Of a stretch of DNA of 64,000 nt, positions 26,838 through 34,904 are shown piece after piece; position 1 is the first letter of the stretch; the number at the start of each line of letters is the position of its first letter. The DNA is from an uncultured Clostridia bacterium (GTDB lineage Bacteria; Bacillota; Clostridia; TANB77; CAG-508). A program made the position numbers and the translations under genes. The stretch spans positions 1-64,000 of the forward strand of contig CAPOZU010000009.1 of assembly GCA_948676835.1 (NCBI GenBank), written 5' to 3'. A model generated the notes under the pieces. The model did not search any database and was not told the origin of the DNA. It saw only the letters and a program-made list of their open reading frames with translations.

Positions 26838-26872
26838 ATCCTTAATTCTATTAGTTATTTTTATTTAACAAA

Positions 26873-26902
26873 AAAAGCAACCTCAAATGAGGTTGCTTTT
26901 TT
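26873..26902. terminator. Bidirectional terminator (radical SAM pair / upp)
   Basis: GCAACCTC-AAAT-GAGGTTGC flanked by A-run and T-run, so it can work on both strands. It overlaps the upp stop codon. Confidence 0.9.
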
Positions 26903-27527
26903 ACTTAGTTCCAAAAATTCTATCTCCAGCATCTCCAAGACCTGGTACTATATATCCTTTTTCATTTAATTTTTCATCTATTGTTGCACAATAAATATCA
27001 ACATCTGGATGAACTTTTTGCATTTTTTCTATACCTTCTGGTGCAGCTATAATACATAAAAATTTAATTTTCTTAGCACCACTTTCTTTTATCATTGTTA
27101 TTGCATCAATTCCAGATCCTCCTGTTGCAAGCATAGGGTCTAATATTATTACTTCCCTATTTTGTATATCACTAGGTGTTTTATAAAAATATTTTACAGG
27201 TCTTAAAGTTTCTTCATTTCTATACATTCCAATATGTCCTATTTTGGCATTAGGCATTGTTTGAATTAACCCATCTAACATTCCTGTACCTGCTCTTAAT
27301 ATTGGAACAAATGCATATTTATCCTCATCTAGCATCTTTCCTGTTGTTCTGCAAATTGGTGTTTCTATTTCTATGTCTTGAAGTTTTGCATCTTTCATTG
27401 CTTCATAGCACAAAACTGAAGATATTTCTCCTATTATTTCTCTAAACTCTTTTGTACCTGTTTCTTTATTTCTCAAAATTGTTAATTTATGAGAAATTAA
27501 AGGATGATTTAATTCTATAACACCCAT
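26901..27527 (-). CDS. upp: Uracil phosphoribosyltransferase
   Basis: A 208-residue salvage enzyme converting uracil and PRPP to UMP. It shows VPILRAGTGMLDG (about residue 75), the PRPP-binding IILDPMLATGGSG (about 126-138) and the uracil-binding GYIVPGLGDAGDRIFGT at the C-terminus. The length is normal. It lies 15 bp after a membrane protein gene and is probably transcribed with it. It works in pyrimidine salvage alongside the phosphorylases at 7.9-10.5 kb. Confidence 0.95.
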   Translation of the reverse strand: MGVIELNHPLISHKLTILRNKETGTKEFREIIGEISSVLCYEAMKDAKLQDIEIETPICRTTGKMLDEDKYAFVPILRAGTGMLDGLIQTMPNAKIGHIGMYRNEETLRPVKYFYKTPSDIQNREVIILDPMLATGGSGIDAITMIKESGAKKIKFLCIIAAPEGIEKMQKVHPDVDIYCATIDEKLNEKGYIVPGLGDAGDRIFGTK

Positions 27528-27542
27528 ACACTATTTCTCCTT

Positions 27543-28658
27543 TTATTGTTTATATAATATTAATCTAAATCCCCAATATGTTTCAGATGTATTCTCTGGA
27601 TATCCTATATGGCTTGATGGTGTTCTTCTTAAATTAGCACTACCACCACGAATAACCCTTTGTTTTACTCCTCCAGTATTGTTATTTGATGAATCTTTAT
27701 ATATTTCTGTTGTCCATTCTCTAACATTACCAGCTAAATCACAAATATAGTTTACTGTATCTTTTTCTGTAGTTCCTGTAGGAAGTACTGTACCATCATA
27801 GTTTCCATTATCTGTATTTTTTGAATAATTACTATGAGTTTTATCAATCCAATCTAATACTGTATCCCATGCATAGCTATTTATTAATGCAGTAAAACAA
27901 TCTTCATACCCAAATTTTTCTGCTGATTCTGTTGCATAATTAAAAGCATCTAGATATGTTATATTTGTCCATGGAACTTTTCCTGCCATACTTGCAGCTG
28001 CTACATCTCCATCCATATTGTATTGTGAAGCTTCAAATCTTCCAACATAAAATCCATAATATTTTGCAACACTATTAACTAACGCAGTAGCTGATGAAGC
28101 TGAATCTTCAAATTTTCCATCTAACATTGTACCACGTGTTAATCTACCAGATTCAACTGGAACCCATACATATTGATTTCCATTTTCATCCTCGATAACA
28201 AATCCTTCTTCTACATTTTCATTTATAACTGAAAAACCTGTTGGAACATATGGATTTGTAGCTGATATTTCAGCAATTTCAGTAACTTCTATTGTTGCTT
28301 TTTCTTTTTCTCCATTTGCAGCAACAACTTCAAATGTATATTTTTTATTTTCTGTTGCTTCAAAAACAGTATAATTTCCTTTTTCAATTGTACCATCTGG
28401 ACGAATTATTTCTGATATTTCGCTTTCATCTTCCATAGTAGCATTTGCTATAATTTTTACAGATGATACATCTTTTTCATCAGATTCTTTTTCTAAATTT
28501 AATTTTGGCTTAGCAACCTCATTAGTTGAAACTTTATTTTCTCCAGGAGTATCTGTAAAGCCTCCTTTTCCTGTAAAAAGTCCAAAAATAACGACTGCAA
28601 TTGCAACTACAACCACTAATAATACCACTATAATTACAGGTGATAATTTACTTCCCAT
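27543..28658 (-). CDS. Membrane-anchored protein with FGE/SUMF1-like fold
   Basis: A 371-residue protein with one N-terminal membrane helix (about 7-28), a linker, a short Ig-like stretch (about 65-128, ending in FEVVAANGEKEKATIEV) and a formylglycine-generating-enzyme-type C-lectin fold (about 145-371). Fold markers are FYVGRFEAS, LAGNVREWT, VIRGGSA and the final WGFRL. The catalytic Cys residues expected after RGGS in real FGE are missing (RGGSANLRRTPSSHIG), so a sulfatase-activating role is unlikely; ligand binding or a structural role fits better. AAAGGAG precedes the ATG. It is the first gene of a pair with upp. Confidence 0.8.
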   Translation of the reverse strand: MGSKLSPVIIVVLLVVVVAIAVVIFGLFTGKGGFTDTPGENKVSTNEVAKPKLNLEKESDEKDVSSVKIIANATMEDESEISEIIRPDGTIEKGNYTVFEATENKKYTFEVVAANGEKEKATIEVTEIAEISATNPYVPTGFSVINENVEEGFVIEDENGNQYVWVPVESGRLTRGTMLDGKFEDSASSATALVNSVAKYYGFYVGRFEASQYNMDGDVAAASMAGKVPWTNITYLDAFNYATESAEKFGYEDCFTALINSYAWDTVLDWIDKTHSNYSKNTDNGNYDGTVLPTGTTEKDTVNYICDLAGNVREWTTEIYKDSSNNNTGGVKQRVIRGGSANLRRTPSSHIGYPENTSETYWGFRLILYKQ

Positions 28659-28724
28659 ACTATTCTCTCCTTTGTATAAATATCAAAATATTGGTGTGCA
28701 AAAGCACTTCCTAATATATAGGAT

Positions 28725-28753
28725 ATTAAATCATAAAACATATTTTTTTTCAA
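28725..28753 (-). promoter_or_regulatory. Promoter of the FGE-like gene and upp
   Basis: Minus strand: TTGAAA (28748-28753), 17 bases, TTTAAT (28725-28730) with a TG at the extended -10 position. Confidence 0.45.
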
Positions 28754-28775
28754 TATTTTTTATAATAAAAAAGAA

Positions 28776-28806
28776 AATAGCAGTAACAAAATTTATTACT
28801 ACTATT
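28776..28806 (-). terminator. Terminator of proS
   Basis: Stem AATAGTAGTAA / TTACTGCTATT on the minus strand with one G-T pair, followed by TTCTTTTTT, shortly after the proS stop. Confidence 0.7.
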
Positions 28807-28818
28807 TTTTATTTATTA

Positions 28819-30255
28819 CTAATACTGTCTTCCCCAAACTACCATTTTTGTAGCTTTCTTTCCGCAAACTGGACAAACATCTGATAAATGTTCTTGCTCA
28901 AATGGCATACATCTTGAATGTGCACCTGTAACTTCTTTTATTTTGTCTTCACAAGCTACATCTCCACACCACATTGTTTTTATAAATCCTTGGTTTTCTT
29001 CCATTTGTTTAATCATTTCATCTAATGTATATGCAACTGTTGTTTTTTCTTTTCTTCTTTCTAAACATGTATTGAACATATTTACTTGAATTTCTTCTAA
29101 TAATTTTTCTAATCTTTCATTTAATTTAGAAAGTTCTACTGTTTCTTTTTCACCATTATCACGTCTAACTAAAATTGCTTGATTATTTTCTAAATCTTTT
29201 GGTCCAATTTCAATTCTAACTGGTACTCCTCTCATTTCCCAATCATTAAATTTGAAACCAGTTGAACAGTTATCTCTATCATCTAATTTCATTCTAAAGT
29301 TTTTAGCTAAATCTTTATAGATTTCATTAACTTTTTCCAAAACACCTTCTTTATGTTGCGCAATTGGAACTATAACAGCTTGAATTGGAGCAACTTTTGG
29401 TGGTAATTTTAGACCTCTATTATCTCCATGTGCCATAATTAAAGCCCCTATTAATCTTGTACTAATTCCCCAAGATGTTTGGTATGCATATTCTTCTTTT
29501 CCTTCTCGATTTTGGAATTTTACTTCAAAAGGTTTTGTGAAGTTTTGTCCAAAATAATGTGATGTTCCTGATTGTAATGCTCTTCCATCATGCATCATAC
29601 ATTCTATTGTATAAGTAGCTTCTGCACCTGCAAATTGTTCTTTTGGTGTTTTTCTACCTTTTAGTACTGGTATTGCTAAAAGATTTTCTGCTACTTCAGC
29701 ATATATATCAAGCATTTTTAAAGTTAATTCTTCTGCTTCTTTTGCTGTTTCATGAACAGTATGACCTTCTTGCCATAGGAACTCTCTTGAACGTAAAAAT
29801 GGTCTTGTTTCTTTTTCCCATCTTAGAACATTACACCATTGATTTCCAAGTATTGGTAAATCTCTCCAAGATTTTACCCATTTAGAATACATTGTTGACA
29901 TCATTGTTTCTGAAGTTGGTCTGATGCAAAGTCTTTCTTCAAGTTCTTCTCCACCACCCATAGTAACCCAAGCTACTTCTGGTGCAAAACCTTCAACATG
30001 ATCTTTTTCTTTTTCTAACATGCTTTCTGGAATAAGAACTGGCATATATAAATTTGTTATTCCAACTTCTTTAAATTTTTTATCTGCATAGTTTTGAATA
30101 TTTTCCCAAATTGCATAACCATATGGTCTTATAGCTATACATCCTTTTGTATCTGTATAATCTGCAAGTTCTGCCTTTCTTACAACATCTGTATACCACT
30201 TAGCAAAATCATCTTCTATATTTGTTATTTCTTTTACAAATTCTTCTTTTCCCAT
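28819..30255 (-). CDS. proS: Prolyl-tRNA synthetase, short (archaeal/eukaryotic-like) type
   Basis: A 478-residue class II synthetase for tRNA-Pro. The length and the absence of an editing insertion mark the short ProRS type common in Clostridia. Visible are GCIAIRPYGYAIWENIQ near the N-terminus, motif 2 around LRWEKETRPFLRSREFLWQEGHT (split here: LRWEKETRPFLRSREF) and motif 3 ISTRLIGALIMAHGD. The C-terminal zinc-binding-like domain has CGDVACEDK and CPVCGKKATKMV. GGAGG precedes the ATG. It follows scpB by 47 bp. Confidence 0.94.
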   Translation of the reverse strand: MGKEEFVKEITNIEDDFAKWYTDVVRKAELADYTDTKGCIAIRPYGYAIWENIQNYADKKFKEVGITNLYMPVLIPESMLEKEKDHVEGFAPEVAWVTMGGGEELEERLCIRPTSETMMSTMYSKWVKSWRDLPILGNQWCNVLRWEKETRPFLRSREFLWQEGHTVHETAKEAEELTLKMLDIYAEVAENLLAIPVLKGRKTPKEQFAGAEATYTIECMMHDGRALQSGTSHYFGQNFTKPFEVKFQNREGKEEYAYQTSWGISTRLIGALIMAHGDNRGLKLPPKVAPIQAVIVPIAQHKEGVLEKVNEIYKDLAKNFRMKLDDRDNCSTGFKFNDWEMRGVPVRIEIGPKDLENNQAILVRRDNGEKETVELSKLNERLEKLLEEIQVNMFNTCLERRKEKTTVAYTLDEMIKQMEENQGFIKTMWCGDVACEDKIKEVTGAHSRCMPFEQEHLSDVCPVCGKKATKMVVWGRQY

Positions 30256-30302
30256 AATTAAACCTCCAAATTTACGTGTATATTAATTATACACTTGATA
30301 TT

Positions 30303-30908
30303 TTATTCTTCTTTATTTTCAATATCCACGTCTTCCCTTTCGGGCATTGGAGCCTCCATAACTTCATCTATAACAATTTGTTCATTTTCGTCTAATTTAT
30401 ATCTTGGCAGGTCTGGTAATTCTTCTAGGCTTGATATTCCAAACATTTTCATAAATTTATTTGTTACTTTATAAGTATTTGGCCTACCTGGTGCATCTAA
30501 TCTACCAGCTTCTTCTATTAAATCAAATTCTAATAATTTATATACTGTACCATCTGCATTAACTCCACGAATAGCCTCAATTTCTGCTCTTGTAATATTA
30601 GGATTATATGCAATTATAGCTAAAGTTTCTAAAGCAGCATTTGAAATATTTGGTTTTGCTCTATTATCAAATAATGGATAAATGTACTCATAATACTCTT
30701 TTCTTGTGCAAAGTTGATATGAATCATTTACTTTAATTATCTCTATTCCACTATTTCTAGCATCATATTCTGATTTTAAATTAACGACGATTCTATCTAT
30801 ATCTTCTGCACCAAGCTCTAAAACATTGGTAATTTCTTTTATTGTTACTTCACGCCCAGCTGCAAAAAGCATTGATTCAATTATTGCTTGTTCTTTGCTA
30901 AGTTTCAT
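30303..30908 (-). CDS. scpB: Segregation and condensation protein B
   Basis: A 201-residue protein with tandem winged helices that joins ScpA and Smc in the chromosome condensin. Family signatures are ESMLFAAGREVTIKEI at the N-terminus, ALETLAIIAYNPNITRAEIEAIRG (shown in part: ALETLAIIAYNPNITRAEIE) and LIEEAGRLDAPGRPNTYKVT. The acidic tail (PEREDVDIENKEE) is normal. scpA is not in the window. GGAGG precedes the ATG, and a TTGACA promoter lies upstream. Confidence 0.94.
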   Translation of the reverse strand: MKLSKEQAIIESMLFAAGREVTIKEITNVLELGAEDIDRIVVNLKSEYDARNSGIEIIKVNDSYQLCTRKEYYEYIYPLFDNRAKPNISNAALETLAIIAYNPNITRAEIEAIRGVNADGTVYKLLEFDLIEEAGRLDAPGRPNTYKVTNKFMKMFGISSLEELPDLPRYKLDENEQIVIDEVMEAPMPEREDVDIENKEE

Positions 30909-30934
30909 ATTATCCTCCTTTTTAGTATTCTTAT

Positions 30935-30963
30935 ATTATTACATGAAACGCTATCAATGTCAA
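30935..30963 (-). promoter_or_regulatory. Promoter of scpB-proS
   Basis: Minus strand: perfect TTGACA (30958-30963), 17 bases, AATAAT (30935-30940). Confidence 0.6.
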
Positions 30964-31020
30964 GTTTTCAGAGCATTTTTATGTTTACTTTTAAATATTA
31001 ATATATTTTATTTTTTACTT

Positions 31021-31049
31021 TTGACATAGTATTTTGCTTATGTTATAAT
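31021..31049 (+). promoter_or_regulatory. Perfect consensus promoter
   Basis: TTGACA (31021-31026), exactly 17 bases, TATAAT (31044-31049), reading toward a small charged protein. It should be a strong vegetative promoter. Confidence 0.85.
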
Positions 31050-31085
31050 ATGTTTATGCATTAATTTATTTATGAGGTGATAAAT

Positions 31086-31334
31086 ATGTTAAGAAAATCA
31101 AATAAACATAAAAAAGAAGAAGTTAACGAAGAAGAAATTGAAGTTGTAATAGGTGATGAATCTGTTTTGAACATATCAGAAGTAAATGATTGTATGAATC
31201 CTTTAAGACCAAAAGATTCTGTAAATAACAGAAAAAATTTCATTATTCCTACTGCTAAAAAGAAAAAGGATAATACAAAAAAAGATAGTTCAAAAAAGAA
31301 AGAATCTGAAAAAGTTGAAAAAGATGAAGAATAA
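31086..31334 (+). CDS. Small highly charged protein, unknown function
   Basis: An 82-residue soluble protein that I do not recognise. The first half is acidic with a short hydrophobic patch (IEVVIGDESVLNISEV); the second half is Lys-rich and probably disordered (KKKKDNTKKDSSKKKESEK), so it could bind nucleic acid. The frame opens at a GTG (31077) that lies within the ribosome site; the ATG at 31086, eight bases after GAGG, is preferred. A perfect consensus promoter and a strong terminator frame the gene, suggesting high expression on its own. Confidence 0.6.
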   Translation: MLRKSNKHKKEEVNEEEIEVVIGDESVLNISEVNDCMNPLRPKDSVNNRKNFIIPTAKKKKDNTKKDSSKKKESEKVEKDEE

Positions 31335-31340
31335 AATTTA

Positions 31341-31366
31341 AAGCCTAGAAAAATCTAGGCTTTTTT
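31341..31366. terminator. Bidirectional terminator
   Basis: AAGCCTAGA-AAAA-TCTAGGCTT followed by TTTT. It ends the small charged gene and, on the other strand, the Cys-tail / radical SAM operon, whose stop codon is two bases away. Confidence 0.9.
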
Positions 31367-31367
31367 A

Positions 31368-32327
31368 TTATTTATTTAAAATCTTTTTAATATTATTAGT
31401 TTTTAAGTTAGTTCCATAAAAATCCTTTTTGCTACAACCAGCTCTACCTCCGCCTGCACAAGCACAAGCACATGCACAACTGCTAACACAGCTACTTCTG
31501 CTGGCACATGATGAGTGATGTGATGAATGATGATGGTGGTGATGATAATAAGGTCTTCCATATCTATAACCATATCCTCTATGTCTATTGTAACCTGTTC
31601 CCATAAATGTAGCTAGAAGATTCGTAAATACAATAAATATAACTATTACTGTAATCATTGCATTTATTGAATTCTTGCTATTGCTACTGTTATAATTCGT
31701 ATTAACATTACTTACTTGCTGACTTTCATTTAATGTATTAAATGCACTTTTAGGATATTCAACTTTTGTTTTCAATTTTGCACCTTTTGCAAGTCGTCCT
31801 GACCATACCAAATAATTATCTGAATTTGTTTCTTCTGCTGTACTTGATGTAACCTTTTCAGCATTCCAATATACTTTTAAATCATTTACAACAATATCAT
31901 CAAACCATCCTGGTGTAAAATTGTAAGTACAATATGAATAATCTAATTCATACATATATCTTTGATGAAAAGTAAAATCAAATTTTACTATATCCCCTGC
32001 ATTATAAGCTTTTTTAAAATCAACTCTTATATAAGCCCCATTATTTTCATAATATCTAATACTTTTTACTTCACTTGAAGTGCTTTTTATAGAATCCACA
32101 TGTGAATTAGGAATCCCAATTTTAACCCATGTTAAAGGTCCTTCTGATGTAGAATCTAGAACTTGCCATTCAATATGATATGCCATATCTAGAGTTCCAT
32201 CATTTCTAGGATCTACTGTTATATAATATTTATTTATTTGATCTAAATCTTTTGCAAAACAAATATTATTAAATAGTACTGCTATTGCAAAAACAAAAAA
32301 TATTAAAAATATTCTCTTAATTTTCAT
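31368..32327 (-). CDS. Membrane protein with cytoplasmic His-run and Cys-rich tail
   Basis: A 319-residue protein with a signal peptide (1-25), an extracytoplasmic beta-rich domain resembling DUF2207 (about 27-215) and one transmembrane helix (about 222-243). The tail, predicted to be cytoplasmic, has a Tyr/Arg/Gly stretch, HHHHHHSSHH (about 262-271), then SSCASRSSCVSS and CACACACAGGGRAGCSKKDF (about 272-304) with seven Cys. DUF2207 proteins usually end in plain Gly/Ser; the Cys-Ala alternation is distinctive. The gene overlaps the radical SAM/SPASM gene upstream by 11 bases, and its GAGGAGG lies inside that gene. I infer the tail is the substrate of that enzyme or binds a metal. Confidence 0.75.
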   Translation of the reverse strand: MKIKRIFLIFFVFAIAVLFNNICFAKDLDQINKYYITVDPRNDGTLDMAYHIEWQVLDSTSEGPLTWVKIGIPNSHVDSIKSTSSEVKSIRYYENNGAYIRVDFKKAYNAGDIVKFDFTFHQRYMYELDYSYCTYNFTPGWFDDIVVNDLKVYWNAEKVTSSTAEETNSDNYLVWSGRLAKGAKLKTKVEYPKSAFNTLNESQQVSNVNTNYNSSNSKNSINAMITVIVIFIVFTNLLATFMGTGYNRHRGYGYRYGRPYYHHHHHHSSHHSSCASRSSCVSSCACACACAGGGRAGCSKKDFYGTNLKTNNIKKILNK

Positions 32328-33693
32328 TTGTTTTACCTCCTCTCAAAGGACAAGTAAAACTTGACTTACTAGAATTTTTTCTAATCTTTTTGCATTTTGG
32401 ATTATTCCATATTTTGTCCCATTTATCTTCTAAAATATTTCCTAAAGAAGAATCTTTTCCAAGCCAGCTTTGGCAAGGCATAACATTTCCATCAGGAGAA
32501 ACAGCCATATTGCTTAAACAAGCACCACATGCTGGAATATCAAGTTTTAATTCTTTTAATGTTTCCTCATCAATCCAACCAGGAGATGTAAAACTTAATT
32601 CCATTTCCTGCTCTTCAGCATATTCACAAGCATCTATTAAAGATTTTGTAATTTCAATTTTAGTTAGTTGAGTTTCTTTTGAAGCTTCTTTTTGGGCATT
32701 TCCTGTAACAATTAATCCTGATGAAGATGCATATGTAATTCCAAGTTCTTTAGCAAATTTTAGAGTTAACACATAGTCTTTATTTAATGAGCATAATGGT
32801 GTATTTATACTTACATTTAATCCTGATTCTATTGCATTTTTAATTCCTTGTATTGTTTTATCAAAATTATCTGCTCCAACCAATTTATTATGGATTTCTT
32901 TATTATTTGAATATAGTGTAATTTGAACACTATCTAAGCTAGCTTCATAAAGTTCTTTACAAAGTTTTTTTGTCAACAATACACCATTTGTATTAAGCCT
33001 TGTTACCAACCAATTCGCATATTCTACAAGTTCAACTAAATCTTTTCTCATTGTAGGTTCTCCACCAGTAAAAGTTATTTGAGGAATACAATTATCTTTG
33101 CAAATATCTATTACTTTCTTCCATTCATCAGTTGTTAATTCAGTTGTTTCAGCAAAATTTTGATTTGCAGCATAACAATGCATACATTGTTGGTTACAAT
33201 TCCAATGATTATCTTTTTTCATAGAACTAATCATTAAATCTATACGATGTGGAGCTTTCATAAATTTTGCAAAATCTCCAATTGAAATTTGTCCAACATC
33301 TATTTCAGTCTTCTCTTTATTTGCTATTGCTGTAAATAAATTAATCATATTCCATAAATCTTCTTTAACTTTTTCAGCCTTAGCAAATTTATAAATTTTC
33401 TTTAACTTAGAAATTGTAATTTCAACAATTTTTTCTATCTGCTCATCTGATATTTCATTACCCTTGTGTTCATTTACTTCATCAATAAATATTGAAAGAA
33501 GTATTGTCCAAGCTGGATTAAGTGGTATAATATCTTTCCCATTTAAAATAACAATGCTTGGTCTTGACTTTAAAGGTGAAAACTTGGATGGAACCAAATG
33601 TATTCTAACAACACCTGGATTATCTGGATTTAATGTTGTATGAACAATTCTATTTAAATATTTTCGTTCATATCTTTTTTCATAAAAATTCAT
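32317..33693 (-). CDS. Radical SAM/SPASM enzyme, probable peptide or protein maturase
   Basis: A 458-residue enzyme. The N-terminal 140 residues include a helical, PqqD-like stretch (IIPLNPAWTILLSIFIDEVN onward) that could bind a substrate. The radical SAM core starts with CNQQCMHCY (about residue 165) and FTGGEPTMRKD. The C-terminal SPASM part has ACGACLSNMAVSPDGNVMPC and a late CPLRGG, enough Cys for auxiliary clusters. Such enzymes typically modify Cys or other side chains in ribosomal peptides. The next gene, overlapping by 11 bases, encodes a Cys-rich tail, and a membrane protein gene lies 10 bp upstream. The family is firm; the substrate is inferred from context. Confidence 0.88.
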   Translation of the reverse strand: MNFYEKRYERKYLNRIVHTTLNPDNPGVVRIHLVPSKFSPLKSRPSIVILNGKDIIPLNPAWTILLSIFIDEVNEHKGNEISDEQIEKIVEITISKLKKIYKFAKAEKVKEDLWNMINLFTAIANKEKTEIDVGQISIGDFAKFMKAPHRIDLMISSMKKDNHWNCNQQCMHCYAANQNFAETTELTTDEWKKVIDICKDNCIPQITFTGGEPTMRKDLVELVEYANWLVTRLNTNGVLLTKKLCKELYEASLDSVQITLYSNNKEIHNKLVGADNFDKTIQGIKNAIESGLNVSINTPLCSLNKDYVLTLKFAKELGITYASSSGLIVTGNAQKEASKETQLTKIEITKSLIDACEYAEEQEMELSFTSPGWIDEETLKELKLDIPACGACLSNMAVSPDGNVMPCQSWLGKDSSLGNILEDKWDKIWNNPKCKKIRKNSSKSSFTCPLRGGKTNEN

Positions 33694-33703
33694 AATATCT
33701 CCT

Positions 33704-34591
33704 TTATTTTTCTACATATGACATTGCATTTAACAATCTAACTTCATATCTGCTATATGGTACATCTTCAAAAGTATCATAACTATATAGCTGTTTATTT
33801 AATTGAATTTTAAATTCTTTTTGTTTTTTTATATCATATTGACTACTCTCTCTTATTGCAATAATTTGATTATTTTCATTATAATACACAACAGCAAAAT
33901 TAACTCTTTGAATTTTATGATCAGAATTGTTTTTTCCGGAAATCTCAATTACATTTTCATCAGCCTTCTCTTTAACAGTAAAGCTAATTTCATCTTTCTT
34001 AGAATTATAATTATTATAGAAATTTTCCTTAGTAATTAAAAATTCGCATCTTTCATATGACTTTGGTGTATCTTCAAAAAACAAAAAATAATCTGATTGA
34101 TTATCAAAAACCTCTATAGTTTTTTCATCAATTTTTATTGGTTTGTCTTCTCCATTATAAAAAATAACTTGTACTAATACATTCTCAATTGTTTCTTCAT
34201 TTCCATTATAAATTGTTGCAATTAATTTTCCATCAATATCTAACATTTGAGAAGTAATTACTAAATTATTTTTTTGTTGTTCAAATTTTTCTCTTTTCTG
34301 CCTTTCTAGTTCTTCATAATCTATCTCTTCATTTTCTATTTTATTTCCTTCGTCTTCATTATTATTAACATCTAAATATGCTGAAAAGTCATCTTGTTTA
34401 TTTTCTTTATTAGAAACGATATATGTTCCTTTATAAGATAAATACATCATAAATAAAGCTGCAACAATAATTAATATAACAATTATAGTAAATACTTTTT
34501 CATGTGAAGTGCTTTTTTCTGTTTCTTCTAGAATTTCTTCATTATCTTCTAGCTTATCAATTTCATTTAGCAAATCTTTATTATCTTCCAT
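33704..34591 (-). CDS. Membrane-anchored protein of the radical SAM operon
   Basis: A 295-residue protein with an acidic cytoplasmic head (1-28), one transmembrane helix (about 33-55), an acidic coiled linker (about 70-110) and two extracytoplasmic beta-rich repeats. Each repeat resembles an FxLYD-type domain (VITSQMLDIDGKLIATIYNG and IEISGKNNSDHKIQRVNFAV, followed by similar strands). I cannot assign a function. The frame opens at 34609, but GGGAG (34600-34604) and the ATG at 34591 are the better pair. It is the first gene of the three-gene operon, so it is probably a partner of the Cys-tail membrane protein. Confidence 0.7.
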   Translation of the reverse strand: MEDNKDLLNEIDKLEDNEEILEETEKSTSHEKVFTIIVILIIVAALFMMYLSYKGTYIVSNKENKQDDFSAYLDVNNNEDEGNKIENEEIDYEELERQKREKFEQQKNNLVITSQMLDIDGKLIATIYNGNEETIENVLVQVIFYNGEDKPIKIDEKTIEVFDNQSDYFLFFEDTPKSYERCEFLITKENFYNNYNSKKDEISFTVKEKADENVIEISGKNNSDHKIQRVNFAVVYYNENNQIIAIRESSQYDIKKQKEFKIQLNKQLYSYDTFEDVPYSRYEVRLLNAMSYVEK

Positions 34592-34636
34592 ACACAAATC
34601 TCCCATCATATTTTTGCATCTCTTTTGTATTTACTA

Positions 34637-34665
34637 ATTTTATCAATAGTGCAACTTTATTTCAA
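34637..34665 (-). promoter_or_regulatory. Promoter of the radical SAM / Cys-tail operon
   Basis: Minus strand: TTGAAA (34660-34665), 17 bases, TAAAAT (34637-34642) with an upstream TGA, about 45 bases before the first gene. Confidence 0.55.
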
Positions 34666-34712
34666 GCTTTTGAATTATAAATAACTTTTTTTATATTTTT
34701 GTAATATAAATA

Positions 34713-34741
34713 TTGACAAAATGCAATAATACTTGTATAAT
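34713..34741 (+). promoter_or_regulatory. Consensus promoter of tRNA-Met
   Basis: TTGACA (34713-34718), 17 bases, TATAAT (34736-34741), 13 bases before the mature tRNA end. Confidence 0.85.
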
Positions 34742-34754
34742 TATATCTGCTTAT

Positions 34755-34831
34755 GGCGACGTAGCTCAGTTGGCTAGAGCATCCGGTTCATACCCGGCAG
34801 GTCGTAAGTTCGAATCTCACCGTCGCTACCA
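34755..34831 (+). tRNA. tRNA-Met (CAT), elongator type
   Basis: A 77-nt cloverleaf with CCA encoded. Acceptor GGCGACG pairs with CGTCGCT (first pair G-T), D-arm GCTCAGTTGGCTAGAGC, anticodon arm CCGG-TTCATAC-CCGG with anticodon CAT, and T-arm with GTTCGAATC. The G-rich anticodon stem of initiator tRNA is absent, so it is an elongator methionine tRNA; a lysidine-modified Ile tRNA is less likely from the arm sequences. Confidence 0.93.
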
Positions 34832-34832
34832 C

Positions 34833-34860
34833 AAAGACCAACCATAAGGTTGGTCTTTTT
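34833..34860 (+). terminator. Terminator after tRNA-Met
   Basis: AAAGACCAACC-ATAA-GGTTGGTCTTT with a T-run, directly after the CCA end. Confidence 0.9.
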
Positions 34861-34904
34861 TATTAACATATTATATTAAAATATGTTGAATAGGAGGACT
34901 CCTT

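Noticed and set aside
34755..34860. tRNA-Met 3' end as an attachment site of an integrated element covering fic and the giant genes
   Set aside because: No integrase gene and no second copy of the tRNA 3' end were seen in the window; composition on both sides is the same.
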